A stretch of 64,000 nucleotides of DNA from Coralloluteibacterium stylophorae (GTDB taxonomy: Bacteria > Pseudomonadota > Gammaproteobacteria > Xanthomonadales > Xanthomonadaceae), in assembly GCF_018122625.2 (NCBI RefSeq), contig NZ_JAGQFT020000006.1, positions 124,001-188,000 of the forward strand, given 5' to 3'. The position numbers were made by a program, and so were the translations under genes. This document shows positions 45,245 to 53,311 of the stretch, piece by piece; within the stretch, counting starts at the first letter, position 1, and each line of letters opens with the position of its first letter. The notes beneath the pieces are model-generated. The model had not been told where the DNA came from. It searched no databases and saw only the letters and a list, made by a program, of their open reading frames with translations.

Positions 45245-46246
45245 TCAGCGCGCCGCACCGGCCACGGCGGGATTCAGCAGGTTGGGCGGGCGTCCGGCGT
45301 GCGGCCCGGCGCCGAGGCCGGCAAGCAGGTTGTCGACCGCGAGCGCGACCATCGCGCGCCGGGTGGCGCCGCTGGCGCTGCCGATGTGCGGGGTCAGCAC
45401 GACGTTGCGCAGGGCCATGAGTTCCGGGCGCACCCGCGGCTCGTCCTCGAACACGTCGAGCCCCGCCGCGGCCAGGCGGCCGCCGGCCAGCGCCCCGGCC
45501 AGGGCGAGCTCGTCGACGATGCCGCCACGAGCGATGTTGACCAGGGTCGCGGTCGGCTTCATCCGCGCCAGCGCGGCGGCATCGACGATGTGGCGGGTCT
45601 GCGGCGTGTAGGGCAGCACCAGGACGAGGTGGTCGGCCTCCGCGAACAGCGCGTCGCGATCGACGAAGCGCGCGGCGCACTCGCGTTCGGTCGCCTCCGG
45701 CAGGCGGCTGCGGTTGTGGTAGAGCACGCGCATGCCGAAGCCGCGCGCGCGGCGGGCGATGCCCTGCCCGATCCGGCCCATGCCGAGGATGCCGAGCGTC
45801 GTGCCGTGCAGGTCCTGCCCCAGCAGCGTCTCGAACGACCAGCGCCGCCACTCGCCCGCGCGCAGCCAGCGTTCGCCCTCGGTGATGCGGCGGGCGGTGG
45901 CCATCAACAGGGCGAAGCCGAAGTCGGCGGTGGTCTCGGTCAGCACGTCGGGCGTGTTCGTGGCCATGACCCCGGCGCGGGTCAGCGCGTCCAGGTCGAG
46001 ATTGTTGTAGCCGACGCCCAGGTTGGCGACGACGCGCAGGCGTCGGGCCGCGCCGAGCACGCCGGCATCGATGCGCTCGTTGAGCGTCACCAGCGCGCCG
46101 TCGACCCCGGCCAGGTGCGCGGCGATGTCGGCGGAACCGTGCGCGGCCACCTCCGGCGTGCGCACCACCTCGGCATGCGCGTCGATCCGCGCCAGCACAT
46201 CGGTAAACAGCGGCTGCGACACCCACACGCGCGGCCGCTCGCCCAT
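45245..46246 (-). CDS. D-2-hydroxyacid dehydrogenase (glyoxylate/hydroxypyruvate reductase type)
   Basis: 333 residues. NAD(P) site LGILGMGRIGQGIARRARGFGM; catalytic Arg in NIARGGIVDE, Glu in GLDVFEDEP and His in LTPHIGSAS. Closest in pattern to GhrB/2-ketoaldonate reductases: NLGVGYNNLDLDAL. HNRSRLP after the second strand suggests NADPH use. The ATG at 46246 has AGGAG 8 bases upstream; a GTG six codons earlier is less likely. It lies between asd and aroC with short gaps. Confidence 0.9.
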   Translation of the reverse strand: MGERPRVWVSQPLFTDVLARIDAHAEVVRTPEVAAHGSADIAAHLAGVDGALVTLNERIDAGVLGAARRLRVVANLGVGYNNLDLDALTRAGVMATNTPDVLTETTADFGFALLMATARRITEGERWLRAGEWRRWSFETLLGQDLHGTTLGILGMGRIGQGIARRARGFGMRVLYHNRSRLPEATERECAARFVDRDALFAEADHLVLVLPYTPQTRHIVDAAALARMKPTATLVNIARGGIVDELALAGALAGGRLAAAGLDVFEDEPRVRPELMALRNVVLTPHIGSASGATRRAMVALAVDNLLAGLGAGPHAGRPPNLLNPAVAGAAR

Positions 46247-46271
46247 GACCGGTTCTCCTGCCACGACGCGG

Positions 46272-47378
46272 TCAGGCGGCCGGCGGCACGCGCGGCGCCA
46301 CCGTGCCCACGTCGCCGCACTGCGCGCGGTGGCGCAGCGCCTGGTCCATCAGCACCAGGGCGGTCATGGCTTCGACGATGGGCGTGGCGCGGATGCCGAC
46401 GCAGGGATCGTGGCGGCCGGTGGTGACCACCTCCACCGCGTTGCCGTGCACGTCCAGCCCGCGGCCGGGCAGGCGCAGGCTGGAGGTCGGCTTGAAGGCG
46501 GCGCTGGCGCGGACCTGCTGGCCGCTGCTGATGCCGCCGAGGATGCCGCCGGCGTGGTTGCTCAGGAAGCCGTCGGCGGTGATCTCGTCGCGGTGGGCGG
46601 TGCCGCGCTGGGCGACGACGTCGAAGCCGTCGCCGATGGCCACGCCCTTGACCGCATTGATCGACATCAGCGCGGCGGCGAGCTCGGCGTCGAGCTTGCC
46701 GTACACCGGCTCGCCCCAGCCCGGCGGCACGCCGTCGGCGACCACGGACACTTCGGCGCCGACCGAATCGCCGGACTTGCGCAGCGCGTCCATGTAGGCC
46801 TCGAGCTCGGGCACCTGCGCGGCAACCGGCCAGAAGAACGGATTGGACTCGACCGCGTCGAAGTCGATGCCGGCGTCGACGACGGCGCGCACCTCGCCCA
46901 GCTGCGACAGCCAGCCGCGCACGCGCACGCCGTGGCGCTCGGCCAGCCATTTCTTGGCGACCACGCCGGCGGCCACCCGCATCGTGGTCTCGCGCGCGGA
47001 ACTGCGCCCGCCGCCGCGCGGATCGCGGATGCCGTACTTCTGCCAGTAGGTGTAGTCGGCGTGCGCCGGCCGGAACTGCTCGCCGATCGCCGCGTAGTCC
47101 CTGCTGCGCTGGTCGGTGTTGCGGATCAGCAGGGCGAGCGGGGTGCCGGTGGTGCGGCCTTCGTGCACGCCCGAGAGGATCTCGACCGCGTCGGCCTCGC
47201 GGCGCTGGGAAGTGTGCCGGGTGCGTCCGGTCGCGCGGCGCGCGAGGTCGTGGGCGAAGTCCTCCGCCGCGAGCGCCAGCCCCGGCGGGCAGCCGTCGAG
47301 GACGCAGCCGATCGCCGGCCCGTGGCTCTCGCCGAAGGTGGTGACGCGCAGCAGGCGGCCGAAGCTGTTGTCGCTCAT
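46272..47378 (-). CDS. aroC: Chorismate synthase
   Basis: 368 residues; FMN-dependent final step of the shikimate pathway. Signatures: [42 protein letters not shown] and the C-terminal [17 protein letters not shown]. The start ATG overlaps the prmB stop as ATGA. Its product feeds TrpE/TrpF/TrpAB and PabB, the latter three represented elsewhere in this window. Confidence 0.97.
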   Translation of the reverse strand: MSDNSFGRLLRVTTFGESHGPAIGCVLDGCPPGLALAAEDFAHDLARRATGRTRHTSQRREADAVEILSGVHEGRTTGTPLALLIRNTDQRSRDYAAIGEQFRPAHADYTYWQKYGIRDPRGGGRSSARETTMRVAAGVVAKKWLAERHGVRVRGWLSQLGEVRAVVDAGIDFDAVESNPFFWPVAAQVPELEAYMDALRKSGDSVGAEVSVVADGVPPGWGEPVYGKLDAELAAALMSINAVKGVAIGDGFDVVAQRGTAHRDEITADGFLSNHAGGILGGISSGQQVRASAAFKPTSSLRLPGRGLDVHGNAVEVVTTGRHDPCVGIRATPIVEAMTALVLMDQALRHRAQCGDVGTVAPRVPPAA

Positions 47379-48289
47379 CGCGCGTCGGCCAGGGTCCTGA
47401 TCCGCGCGTGGTGGGCGACGAGGTCGGCGCGGTCGATGGCGAACACGCCCATCTGCCCGACCCGGAACTCGATCCAGGCGAACGGCACTTCCGGCAGCAG
47501 GCGCACGAGGTCGGCTTCGCTCTCGCCCACCTCGCAGATCAGCAGGCCGTGCTCGCTCAGGTGCGCCGGCGCGTCGCGCAGGATCCGCAGCGCGAGGTCG
47601 AGGCCGTCGTCGCCGGCGCGCAGGCCGAGGTCGGGCTCGTGCGCGTACTCCGGCGGCAGCGCGTCGGTCTGCGCGTTGGTGACGTAGGGCGGGTTGGTGA
47701 CGATGAGGTCGAAGGTCTCGCCGTCCAGCGCGGAAAACAGGTCGGAGTGCAGCAGGCGCACGTTGGCCGCGTGCAGGCGCTCGCGGTTCTCCACCGCCAG
47801 CGCCAGCGCCTCGTCGCTGATGTCGACCCCGGTGACCTCCCACTGCGGGTTGTAGTGCGCCATCGCGATGGCGATGCAGCCCGAACCGGTGCAGACATCC
47901 AGCGCGCGGGCGACGGGACGCCCGGCGAGCCAGGGCTCGAAGCCGGCCTCGATCTGCTCGGCGATCGGCGAACGCGGCACCAGCGCGCGCGCGTCCGACT
48001 TGAAGCTCAGGCCCGCGAACCAGGCTTCGCCGGTGAGGTAGCAGGCCGGCACGCGCTCGTCGATGCGGCGCTGGAACAGGCCGAGGATCGCGTCCTTCTC
48101 CTCCGCGGTCAGGCGCGCCTGGCCGTAGGCCGGGCCGATGTCGTGCGGCAGGTGCAGGCTGTGCAGGACCAGCTGGGTGGCCTCGTCGAGCGCGTTGTCG
48201 TGGCCATGCCCGAAGGTCAGCCCGGCGGCGTTGAAGCGGCTCGCGCCGTAGCGGATGAAGTCGATCAGGGTCGCGAGTTCGGCGGTCAT
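47375..48289 (-). CDS. prmB: 50S ribosomal protein L3 N5-glutamine methyltransferase
   Basis: 304 residues. SAM-binding [16 protein letters not shown] and the catalytic NPPYVTNAQ motif place it in the PrmB/PrmC family; [20 protein letters not shown] fits PrmB. It methylates a glutamine of ribosomal protein L3. PrmB next to aroC is a conserved gammaproteobacterial arrangement, which supports PrmB over PrmC. A TATACT -10-like box is 40 bp upstream. Confidence 0.93.
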   Translation of the reverse strand: MTAELATLIDFIRYGASRFNAAGLTFGHGHDNALDEATQLVLHSLHLPHDIGPAYGQARLTAEEKDAILGLFQRRIDERVPACYLTGEAWFAGLSFKSDARALVPRSPIAEQIEAGFEPWLAGRPVARALDVCTGSGCIAIAMAHYNPQWEVTGVDISDEALALAVENRERLHAANVRLLHSDLFSALDGETFDLIVTNPPYVTNAQTDALPPEYAHEPDLGLRAGDDGLDLALRILRDAPAHLSEHGLLICEVGESEADLVRLLPEVPFAWIEFRVGQMGVFAIDRADLVAHHARIRTLADAR

Positions 48290-48328
48290 GCTCTAGAGCC
48301 AGTGCGGCGGGACTGCGGCGGGCCGGAA

Positions 48329-48334
48329 AGTATA
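48329..48334 (-). promoter_or_regulatory. Candidate -10 of prmB-aroC
   Basis: TATACT on the minus strand, about 40 bp before the prmB ATG. No good -35 at 16-18 bp, so the call rests on the -10 and position. Confidence 0.4.
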
Positions 48335-48380
48335 GGCGCTGGCCGCCGCGCGGGCTCGGGCCTGGCACTGACAGCTCGTG

Positions 48381-48471
48381 CTCCCTGCTCCCTGCTCCCT
48401 GCCACCTGCCACCTGCCACCTGTTCCCTGTTCCCTGTTCCCTGTTCCCGATTCCCGATTCCCGATTCCCGT
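48381..48471. repeat. Heptanucleotide tandem array (13 units in blocks)
   Basis: Perfect 7-bp periodicity: CTCCCTG x3, CCACCTG x3, TTCCCTG x3, TTCCCGA x3, then TTCCCGT. Each variant occurs three times before switching to the next. It sits between the divergent prmB and SCO1 genes, between their two candidate promoters. Related heptamers flank psd and pilZ at 50051-50174. Confidence 0.9.
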
Positions 48472-48512
48472 GCCTGCGCCTGCGCCCCCTCCGACCTCCA
48501 ACCCCACGCCTC

Positions 48513-48518
48513 TATACT
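48513..48518 (+). promoter_or_regulatory. Candidate -10 of SCO1-psd
   Basis: TATACT 28 bp before the ATG of the SCO gene. The -35 region is weak (TCCGAC at 17 bp). The same hexamer occurs for divergent prmB, with the heptamer array in between. Confidence 0.4.
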
Positions 48519-48546
48519 GACGCGCCCCGCACTCCGGCTCTTCGCG

Positions 48547-49209
48547 ATGTTCAACCGCACCACCCTCGTGGTCCTGGCCGTGGCGCTCGTCGCCGGGCTC
48601 GGCCTCTGGTTCGCGCAGCGGCACATGGGGGGCGCCGCGGCGGGTGCCGGCCCGCAGCTGGAGGTCGTCCGCCTGCTTCCCGACCCGCGCCCGCTTCCCG
48701 ATGTCGCCCTGCAGCGCGCGGGCGCCGCGGCGGTGACGCCGGAAGCCCTGCGCGGCCGCTGGACCCTGGTGTTCCTCGGCTTCACCCACTGCCCCGACAT
48801 CTGCCCGACCACACTGGCGGACATGGCGCGCGCGCAGACGCAGTGGCGCGAAACGCTGCCGGAAGCGCAGCGCCCGCGCCTGCTGTTCGTGTCGGTCGAC
48901 CCGGAGCGCGACACGCCGGAGCGCACCGCCGAATACGCGCGCTACTTCGATGCGGATACCGTCGCGGTGACCGCGGAGATCCCGGTGCTGCGCGAGTTCG
49001 CGCAGGCGCTGGGGATGGTGTTCGTCAAGGCGCCCGGCGAAGGCGACGACTACGGCATCAACCATTCCTCGATGATCGCGGTGCTGGACCCGCAGGCGCG
49101 CTTCGCCGGCATCGTGCGTCCCGACATCGACGAGGCCGGCGCCGTCGGCTTCGATGCCGCGGCCATCGCCCGCGACATGCGCACGCTGGCCGGCGGAGAC
49201 GCACGATGA
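48547..49209 (+). CDS. SCO1/SenC-family copper chaperone
   Basis: 220 residues. N-terminal membrane anchor (about 6-24), then a thioredoxin-like domain. The copper site is complete: C82 and C86 ([10 protein letters not shown]) and H173 (GINHSS). SCO proteins deliver copper to, or reduce thiols of, the CuA site of cytochrome c oxidase in the periplasm. VDPERDTP is another family motif. Its stop overlaps the psd start (ATGA), so copper-site assembly and phosphatidylethanolamine synthesis are transcribed together. Confidence 0.92.
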   Translation: MFNRTTLVVLAVALVAGLGLWFAQRHMGGAAAGAGPQLEVVRLLPDPRPLPDVALQRAGAAAVTPEALRGRWTLVFLGFTHCPDICPTTLADMARAQTQWRETLPEAQRPRLLFVSVDPERDTPERTAEYARYFDADTVAVTAEIPVLREFAQALGMVFVKAPGEGDDYGINHSSMIAVLDPQARFAGIVRPDIDEAGAVGFDAAAIARDMRTLAGGDAR

Positions 49210-50048
49210 GCCCCGCCGTCGCCCTGCAGTACCTGCTGCCGCACCGCCTGCTCTCGCGCCTGGCCTACGCCGCGGCGCGCTGGACCTGGACGCCGTGGAA
49301 GAACCTGCTGATCCGCACGGTGGTCAGTCGCTTCGACGTGGACATGAGCGAGTTCGCCGAGCGCGAGCCGACCGCGCATCCGAGCTTCAATGCCTTCTTC
49401 ACCCGCGGGCTGCGCCCCGGCGCACGCAGCGACGACCCGGACCCCGACGCGCTGGTGATGCCCTGCGACGGCGTGATCAGCCAGCTCGGGCCGATCGAGT
49501 CCGGGCGCATCTTCCAGGCCAAGGGCCACGGCTTCAGCGCCGCCCAGCTGCTCGGCGACGAGGCGGCCGCGGCGCCGTTCGCCAACGGCAGCTTCGCCAC
49601 CGTCTACCTGTCGCCGCGCGACTACCACCGCGTGCACATGCCCTTCGCCGGCACCCTGCGCGAGACGCTGCACGTGCCCGGGCGGATCTTCAGCGTGGCG
49701 CCGTTCGCGGTGCAGGCGATCCCCGGCCTGTTCGCTCGCAACGAGCGCCTGGTCTGCCATTTCGACACCGCCTTCGGGCCGATGGCGGTGGTGCTGGTCG
49801 GCGCGATCCTGGTCTCGGGCGTGGAGACCGTCTGGGGTGGCGAGGAGATCCCGCCCTACGCCGACCGTCCCCGCCACCGCGACTGGCGCGGCCAGGACGT
49901 GCGCCTCGACCGCTTCGCCGAGATGGGCCGCTTCAACTACGGCTCCACCGTCATCGTCCTGGTCCCGCCCGGCGTCCGGATGGACGAGCACTGGCTGCCC
50001 GAGCAGGTGGTGCGCCTGGGGCAGAGGCTGGGGATGGTGGGGGGATGA
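49206..50048 (+). CDS. psd: Phosphatidylserine decarboxylase proenzyme
   Basis: 280 residues. Makes phosphatidylethanolamine. Self-cleavage at the YGST motif (G246-S247) converts Ser247 into the pyruvoyl group; E. coli has LGST. Other conserved parts: [40 protein letters not shown] and [12 protein letters not shown]. Length is near that of the E. coli proenzyme (322) but shorter at the C-terminus. Convergent with pilZ. Confidence 0.95.
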   Translation: MSPAVALQYLLPHRLLSRLAYAAARWTWTPWKNLLIRTVVSRFDVDMSEFAEREPTAHPSFNAFFTRGLRPGARSDDPDPDALVMPCDGVISQLGPIESGRIFQAKGHGFSAAQLLGDEAAAAPFANGSFATVYLSPRDYHRVHMPFAGTLRETLHVPGRIFSVAPFAVQAIPGLFARNERLVCHFDTAFGPMAVVLVGAILVSGVETVWGGEEIPPYADRPRHRDWRGQDVRLDRFAEMGRFNYGSTVIVLVPPGVRMDEHWLPEQVVRLGQRLGMVGG

Positions 50049-50050
50049 GC

Positions 50051-50174
50051 CGGGACTCGGGAATGGGGAAGCGGGAGTGGAACGGTTGTCGAGGCGGCAG
50101 GGGCGCGATGACATAGCGATCCGCTACCTGCGGGCATGACCTCGCCATTCCCGATTCCCGAGTCCCGCTTCTCC
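50051..50174. repeat. Inverted pair of heptamer arrays between psd and pilZ
   Basis: Left arm 50051-50078: CGGGACT, CGGGAAT, GGGGAAG, CGGGAGT. Right arm 50147-50174: ATTCCCG, ATTCCCG, AGTCCCG, CTTCTCC. The 14 bases 50051-50064 are an exact inverted copy of 50154-50167, so a long-range hairpin could form in the 3' regions of both convergent genes. The unit matches the array at 48381. Confidence 0.8.
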
Positions 50175-50175
50175 C

Positions 50176-50532
50176 CTACATCGTATGCGTCGGCTTGTCC
50201 CCGCCGAGCGTGCCCGCCAGCAGCGTCTCGATCTTGCTGCGCACGGCCTCGCCATCCGAGGACTCGGCGAACTGCACGCCGATGCCGGCGGTGCGGTGAC
50301 CCTGGGCGCCCGGGGGCGTGATCCAGATGACCTTGCCGGCCACGCCGGCGCGCTCCTTCTCGTCCATCAGCGACAGCATCACGAAGACCTCGTCGCCGAG
50401 CGCATAGCGCTTGGTGGTCGGCACGAAGATGCCGCCGCCCTTCACGAAGGGCATGTAGGCGTTGTACAGCGACGCCTTGTCCTTGATCGCCAGCGACAGG
50501 ATGCCCTGCCGCGCCGCGCCTGCACCGATCAT
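50176..50532 (-). CDS. pilZ: PilZ domain protein of type IV pilus biogenesis
   Basis: 118 residues from the ATG at 50532, with AGAGGA upstream. Contains FVKGGGIFVPTTKRYALGDEVFVMLSLMDEK and GVQFAESSDGEAVRSKIETLL. The N-terminal RxxxR c-di-GMP motif is absent, as in authentic PilZ of Pseudomonas and Xanthomonas, so it likely acts by protein contacts (FimX/PilB in those species). Start overlaps the holB stop by 4 bp, in the conserved tmk-holB-pilZ order. Confidence 0.93.
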   Translation of the reverse strand: MIGAGAARQGILSLAIKDKASLYNAYMPFVKGGGIFVPTTKRYALGDEVFVMLSLMDEKERAGVAGKVIWITPPGAQGHRTAGIGVQFAESSDGEAVRSKIETLLAGTLGGDKPTHTM

Positions 50533-51539
50533 CGTGTTCCTCTCCTCGTCGGGGCCTCGCCGCGTGCTCCCGCGCACGCGTCGCGCCATTGATGCAGCAG
50601 TCCCGCGACCGCAAGATCGGCGCGCACCGTGGTCCGCAGCAGATCGCGGGTGCGATTGGCCGCATCGAACCACGCCGAGAGCTTCTGGAAAGCCGTGACG
50701 GCGGTCAAGCCGCTGCGCGCCTGCGGCTGCGCACCGGTGAGTTCGCCTGCGCGCTCCAGCGCCAGGTCGGCGGCGAAGCGCAGGCGCAGCGGTGCCTGCT
50801 CGTCGGCGGTCCAGCGCGCGGCGACCTCGACCGCGCTCGCGGTGCCGGCGCCGACCTCCGCCAGCTCGTCGCGTACCTGCGCACGCAGCGCCAGCGCCCC
50901 GGCGTCGAGCCATTCCGCCGCAAGGCCGGGATGGCCGCGTGCGGCCTCGAGCGCGGTGCCGGCATCGCCGCCGCCGCGCCGCGCCAGCCAGGCCAGCGCC
51001 TCCGCGTGCGGCGGCAGGCGGAACTCGATCGACTGGCAGCGGCTGCGGATCGTCGCCGGCAGCCGCGCAGGGCGCGAGCCGACCAACAGGAGGTAGCGAT
51101 CCTGCGAGGGCTCCTCCAGGGTCTTCAGCAGGGCATTGGCGGCGGCCACGTTGAGCTGGTCGGCGGGGTCGATCAGCGCCACCTGCGCGCCACCGAACTG
51201 CGAGGTCAGCGCGAACCACTCCCCGAGCTGGCGGATCTGCTCGATCACGATCTCGGTGCGCAGCTTGTCGGTGTTCGGGTTGACCTCGAGCGTCACCATC
51301 CGGAAGTCGGGATGTGTGCCGGACGCCAGGAGCCGGCAGCCGCGGCAGGCGCCGCAGGCCTGCTGTGCGCCTTCGGCCTGGGTGCACAGCAGGCGCCGCG
51401 CCAGGGCGTCGGCGACCGCGCGCTTGCCGAGCCGCTCCGGTCCCCGCAGCAGGGTGGCGTGGCCGAGCCGGCCGCGCGCCAGCGCGTCCAGCGCGCCATC
51501 GAGCGCCCGCGCCTGCCAGGGCGAGAACGCCTCGCTCAT
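50529..51539 (-). CDS. holB: DNA polymerase III subunit delta prime
   Basis: 336 residues; stationary subunit of the clamp loader. AAA+-like N-terminus with degenerate P-loop GPERLGKRAVADALA, zinc module with three visible cysteines in CGACRGC plus an upstream CTQ, and the AANALLKTLEEPSQDRYLLLVGSRPARLPATIRSRCQ sensor region. Overlaps tmk (ATGA) and pilZ (ATGA). Confidence 0.93.
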   Translation of the reverse strand: MSEAFSPWQARALDGALDALARGRLGHATLLRGPERLGKRAVADALARRLLCTQAEGAQQACGACRGCRLLASGTHPDFRMVTLEVNPNTDKLRTEIVIEQIRQLGEWFALTSQFGGAQVALIDPADQLNVAAANALLKTLEEPSQDRYLLLVGSRPARLPATIRSRCQSIEFRLPPHAEALAWLARRGGGDAGTALEAARGHPGLAAEWLDAGALALRAQVRDELAEVGAGTASAVEVAARWTADEQAPLRLRFAADLALERAGELTGAQPQARSGLTAVTAFQKLSAWFDAANRTRDLLRTTVRADLAVAGLLHQWRDACAGARGEAPTRRGTR

Positions 51540-52165
51540 GCCTCGCCCAGCCAGGCGTGCAGGACCGCACGCACCGCCGCCGCGACCTCGGCCTGCGGAC
51601 GGGTGGCATCGATCACGCGGAAGCGCGCGGGCTCGGCCGCGGCCCGCGCGAGGTAGGCGCCGCGCACGCGCTCGAAGAAGCCGTCCTGCTCGCGCTCGAT
51701 GCGGTCGGGCTCGCCGCCGCGGCTGCGCGCGCGCTCCAGGCCTTGGGCGACGCCGACGTCGAGCAGCAGGGTCAGGTCCGGGCGCACCCGCGCCGCCCAG
51801 CGTTCGAGCTCGGCGATGCGCTGCGTCGGGATGCCGCGCCCCGCGCCCTGGTAGGCGAAGCTGGCATCGGTGAAGCGGTCGCTCAGCACCGTCGCCCCGC
51901 GCGCGAGCGCCGGCAGCACGCATTCGTGCACGTGCTGGGCGCGCGCGGCGAAGGCCAGCAGCAGCTCCGCCTCGGCCGCCATGCCGGCGTGCGCGGGGTC
52001 GAGCATCAGCGCGCGGATCGCCTCCGCGGTCGGGGTGCCGCCGGGCTCGCGGGTGACCACGACCTCGTGCCCGGCCGCGGCCAGCGCGGCGCGGAGTTCG
52101 GCGAGCACGCTGGACTTGCCCGCGCCCTCGCCGCCCTCGATGGTGACCAGCCTGCCCCGCCTCAC
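51536..52165 (-). CDS. tmk: Thymidylate kinase
   Basis: 209 residues from GTG overlapping the mltG stop (GTGA). Phosphorylates dTMP to dTDP. P-loop GGEGAGKSS (11-19), REPGGTPTAEAIR, DR(F) loop LSDRFTDASFAYQGAGRG, and LID-region arginines near RARSRGGEPDRIE. All catalytic features appear intact. Confidence 0.96.
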   Translation of the reverse strand: MRRGRLVTIEGGEGAGKSSVLAELRAALAAAGHEVVVTREPGGTPTAEAIRALMLDPAHAGMAAEAELLLAFAARAQHVHECVLPALARGATVLSDRFTDASFAYQGAGRGIPTQRIAELERWAARVRPDLTLLLDVGVAQGLERARSRGGEPDRIEREQDGFFERVRGAYLARAAAEPARFRVIDATRPQAEVAAAVRAVLHAWLGEA

Positions 52166-53214
52166 TCGCAGCCCCCGCGGCGATAGCAGGCGACCGCGCG
52201 GTTGTGCTCCCGCAGCGTGGCCGAGAACACGTGGCTGCCGTCGCCGCGGGCGACGAAGTACAGCGCGTCGCCGTCGGCAGGATCGAGCGCGGCCGCGATC
52301 GCGGCACGGCCCGGCATCGCGATCGGCGTCGGCGGCAGGCCGGCGCGGGTATAGGTGTTGTAGGGCGTGTCGGTGTCGAGGTGGCTGCGCAGGATCACCC
52401 CGTCGTAGGCCTCGCCGACGCCGTAGATGACGGTCGGATCGGTCTGCAGCAGCATCCCGCGCTCCAGCCGCCGCGCGAACACCCCCGCGATCTGCGGGCG
52501 CTCCGCCGCCACCGCGGTCTCCTTCTCGATGATCGAGGCCAGGATCAGCGCCTCGTAGGGCGAGTCGACCGGGGTGTCGTCGGCACGCTCCGCCCACAGC
52601 GTGTCGAGCGTGGCGGTCATCGCATCGTAGGCGCGCCGCAGCAGGTCCAGGTCCGAATCGCCGCGCACCCAGGAATAGGTCTCGGGCAGGAAGCGGCCTT
52701 CCGGATGTTCGCCCTCGTGCCCGAGCGCCGCCATCAGCTCGGCGTCGCTCATCCCGTCGCTGCGCTGCCCGAGCATCTCCACGCGCGCGAGCGCCGCGCG
52801 CAGCTGGCGGATGTTCCAGCCCTCGACGATGGTGAAGCGGCGCTGGATTACGGTGCCGGCGGCCATGCGCTGCAGCAGCTCGCGCGGGCTCAGCCCGGGA
52901 TCGAGCGCGTACTCGCCGGCCTTGATCCGGCCGCGCGCGCCGGTCTCGAAGGCCAGCGCCTTCCACTGCAGCGGATGCCCGGCGGTGACCCCCTCGCCGC
53001 GCAGGTTGGCGAGCACGGTGCCGAAGCCGTCGCCGCGCTCGATCACCACCGAGCCGGGCGCGGCATCCTGCGGCAGCAGCGGCGCGTCGGCGAAGCCGCG
53101 GTAGCCGAGCCAGAGCACGCCGGCCAGCGCGACGCCGATCAGCACCGCGAACAGCAGGAACCAGCGCAGCAGACGCGCCAAGGCGGAGGGGCGGTGCGGG
53201 GCGGCGTCGGCCAA
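52162..53214 (-). CDS. mltG: Endolytic transglycosylase MltG
   Basis: 350 residues. Single N-terminal TM helix (about 16-37), then a periplasmic YceG domain. Catalytic Glu is E230 in ASIIEKETAVAAERP; LQTDPTVIYG, DTPYNTYTRAGLPPTPIAMPG and the C-terminal VARGDGSHVFSATLREHN are diagnostic. MltG cleaves nascent glycan strands and limits their length. The start codon is TTG with GGAG 7 bases upstream. In the conserved mltG-tmk-holB-pilZ string. Confidence 0.94.
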   Translation of the reverse strand: MADAAPHRPSALARLLRWFLLFAVLIGVALAGVLWLGYRGFADAPLLPQDAAPGSVVIERGDGFGTVLANLRGEGVTAGHPLQWKALAFETGARGRIKAGEYALDPGLSPRELLQRMAAGTVIQRRFTIVEGWNIRQLRAALARVEMLGQRSDGMSDAELMAALGHEGEHPEGRFLPETYSWVRGDSDLDLLRRAYDAMTATLDTLWAERADDTPVDSPYEALILASIIEKETAVAAERPQIAGVFARRLERGMLLQTDPTVIYGVGEAYDGVILRSHLDTDTPYNTYTRAGLPPTPIAMPGRAAIAAALDPADGDALYFVARGDGSHVFSATLREHNRAVACYRRGGCE

Positions 53215-53311
53215 GGGTCGGCTCCGTCGGGTCGGGGACGCGATCCGCGCATGCGGACCGGCCGCACAGGATAACGCGCGCGCGGCGGGCGGCGCCCGCT
53301 CCCCGGACGTC

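Noticed and set aside
48381..48471. CRISPR-like array
   Set aside because: 7-bp contiguous units without spacers and without cas genes; a simple tandem repeat.
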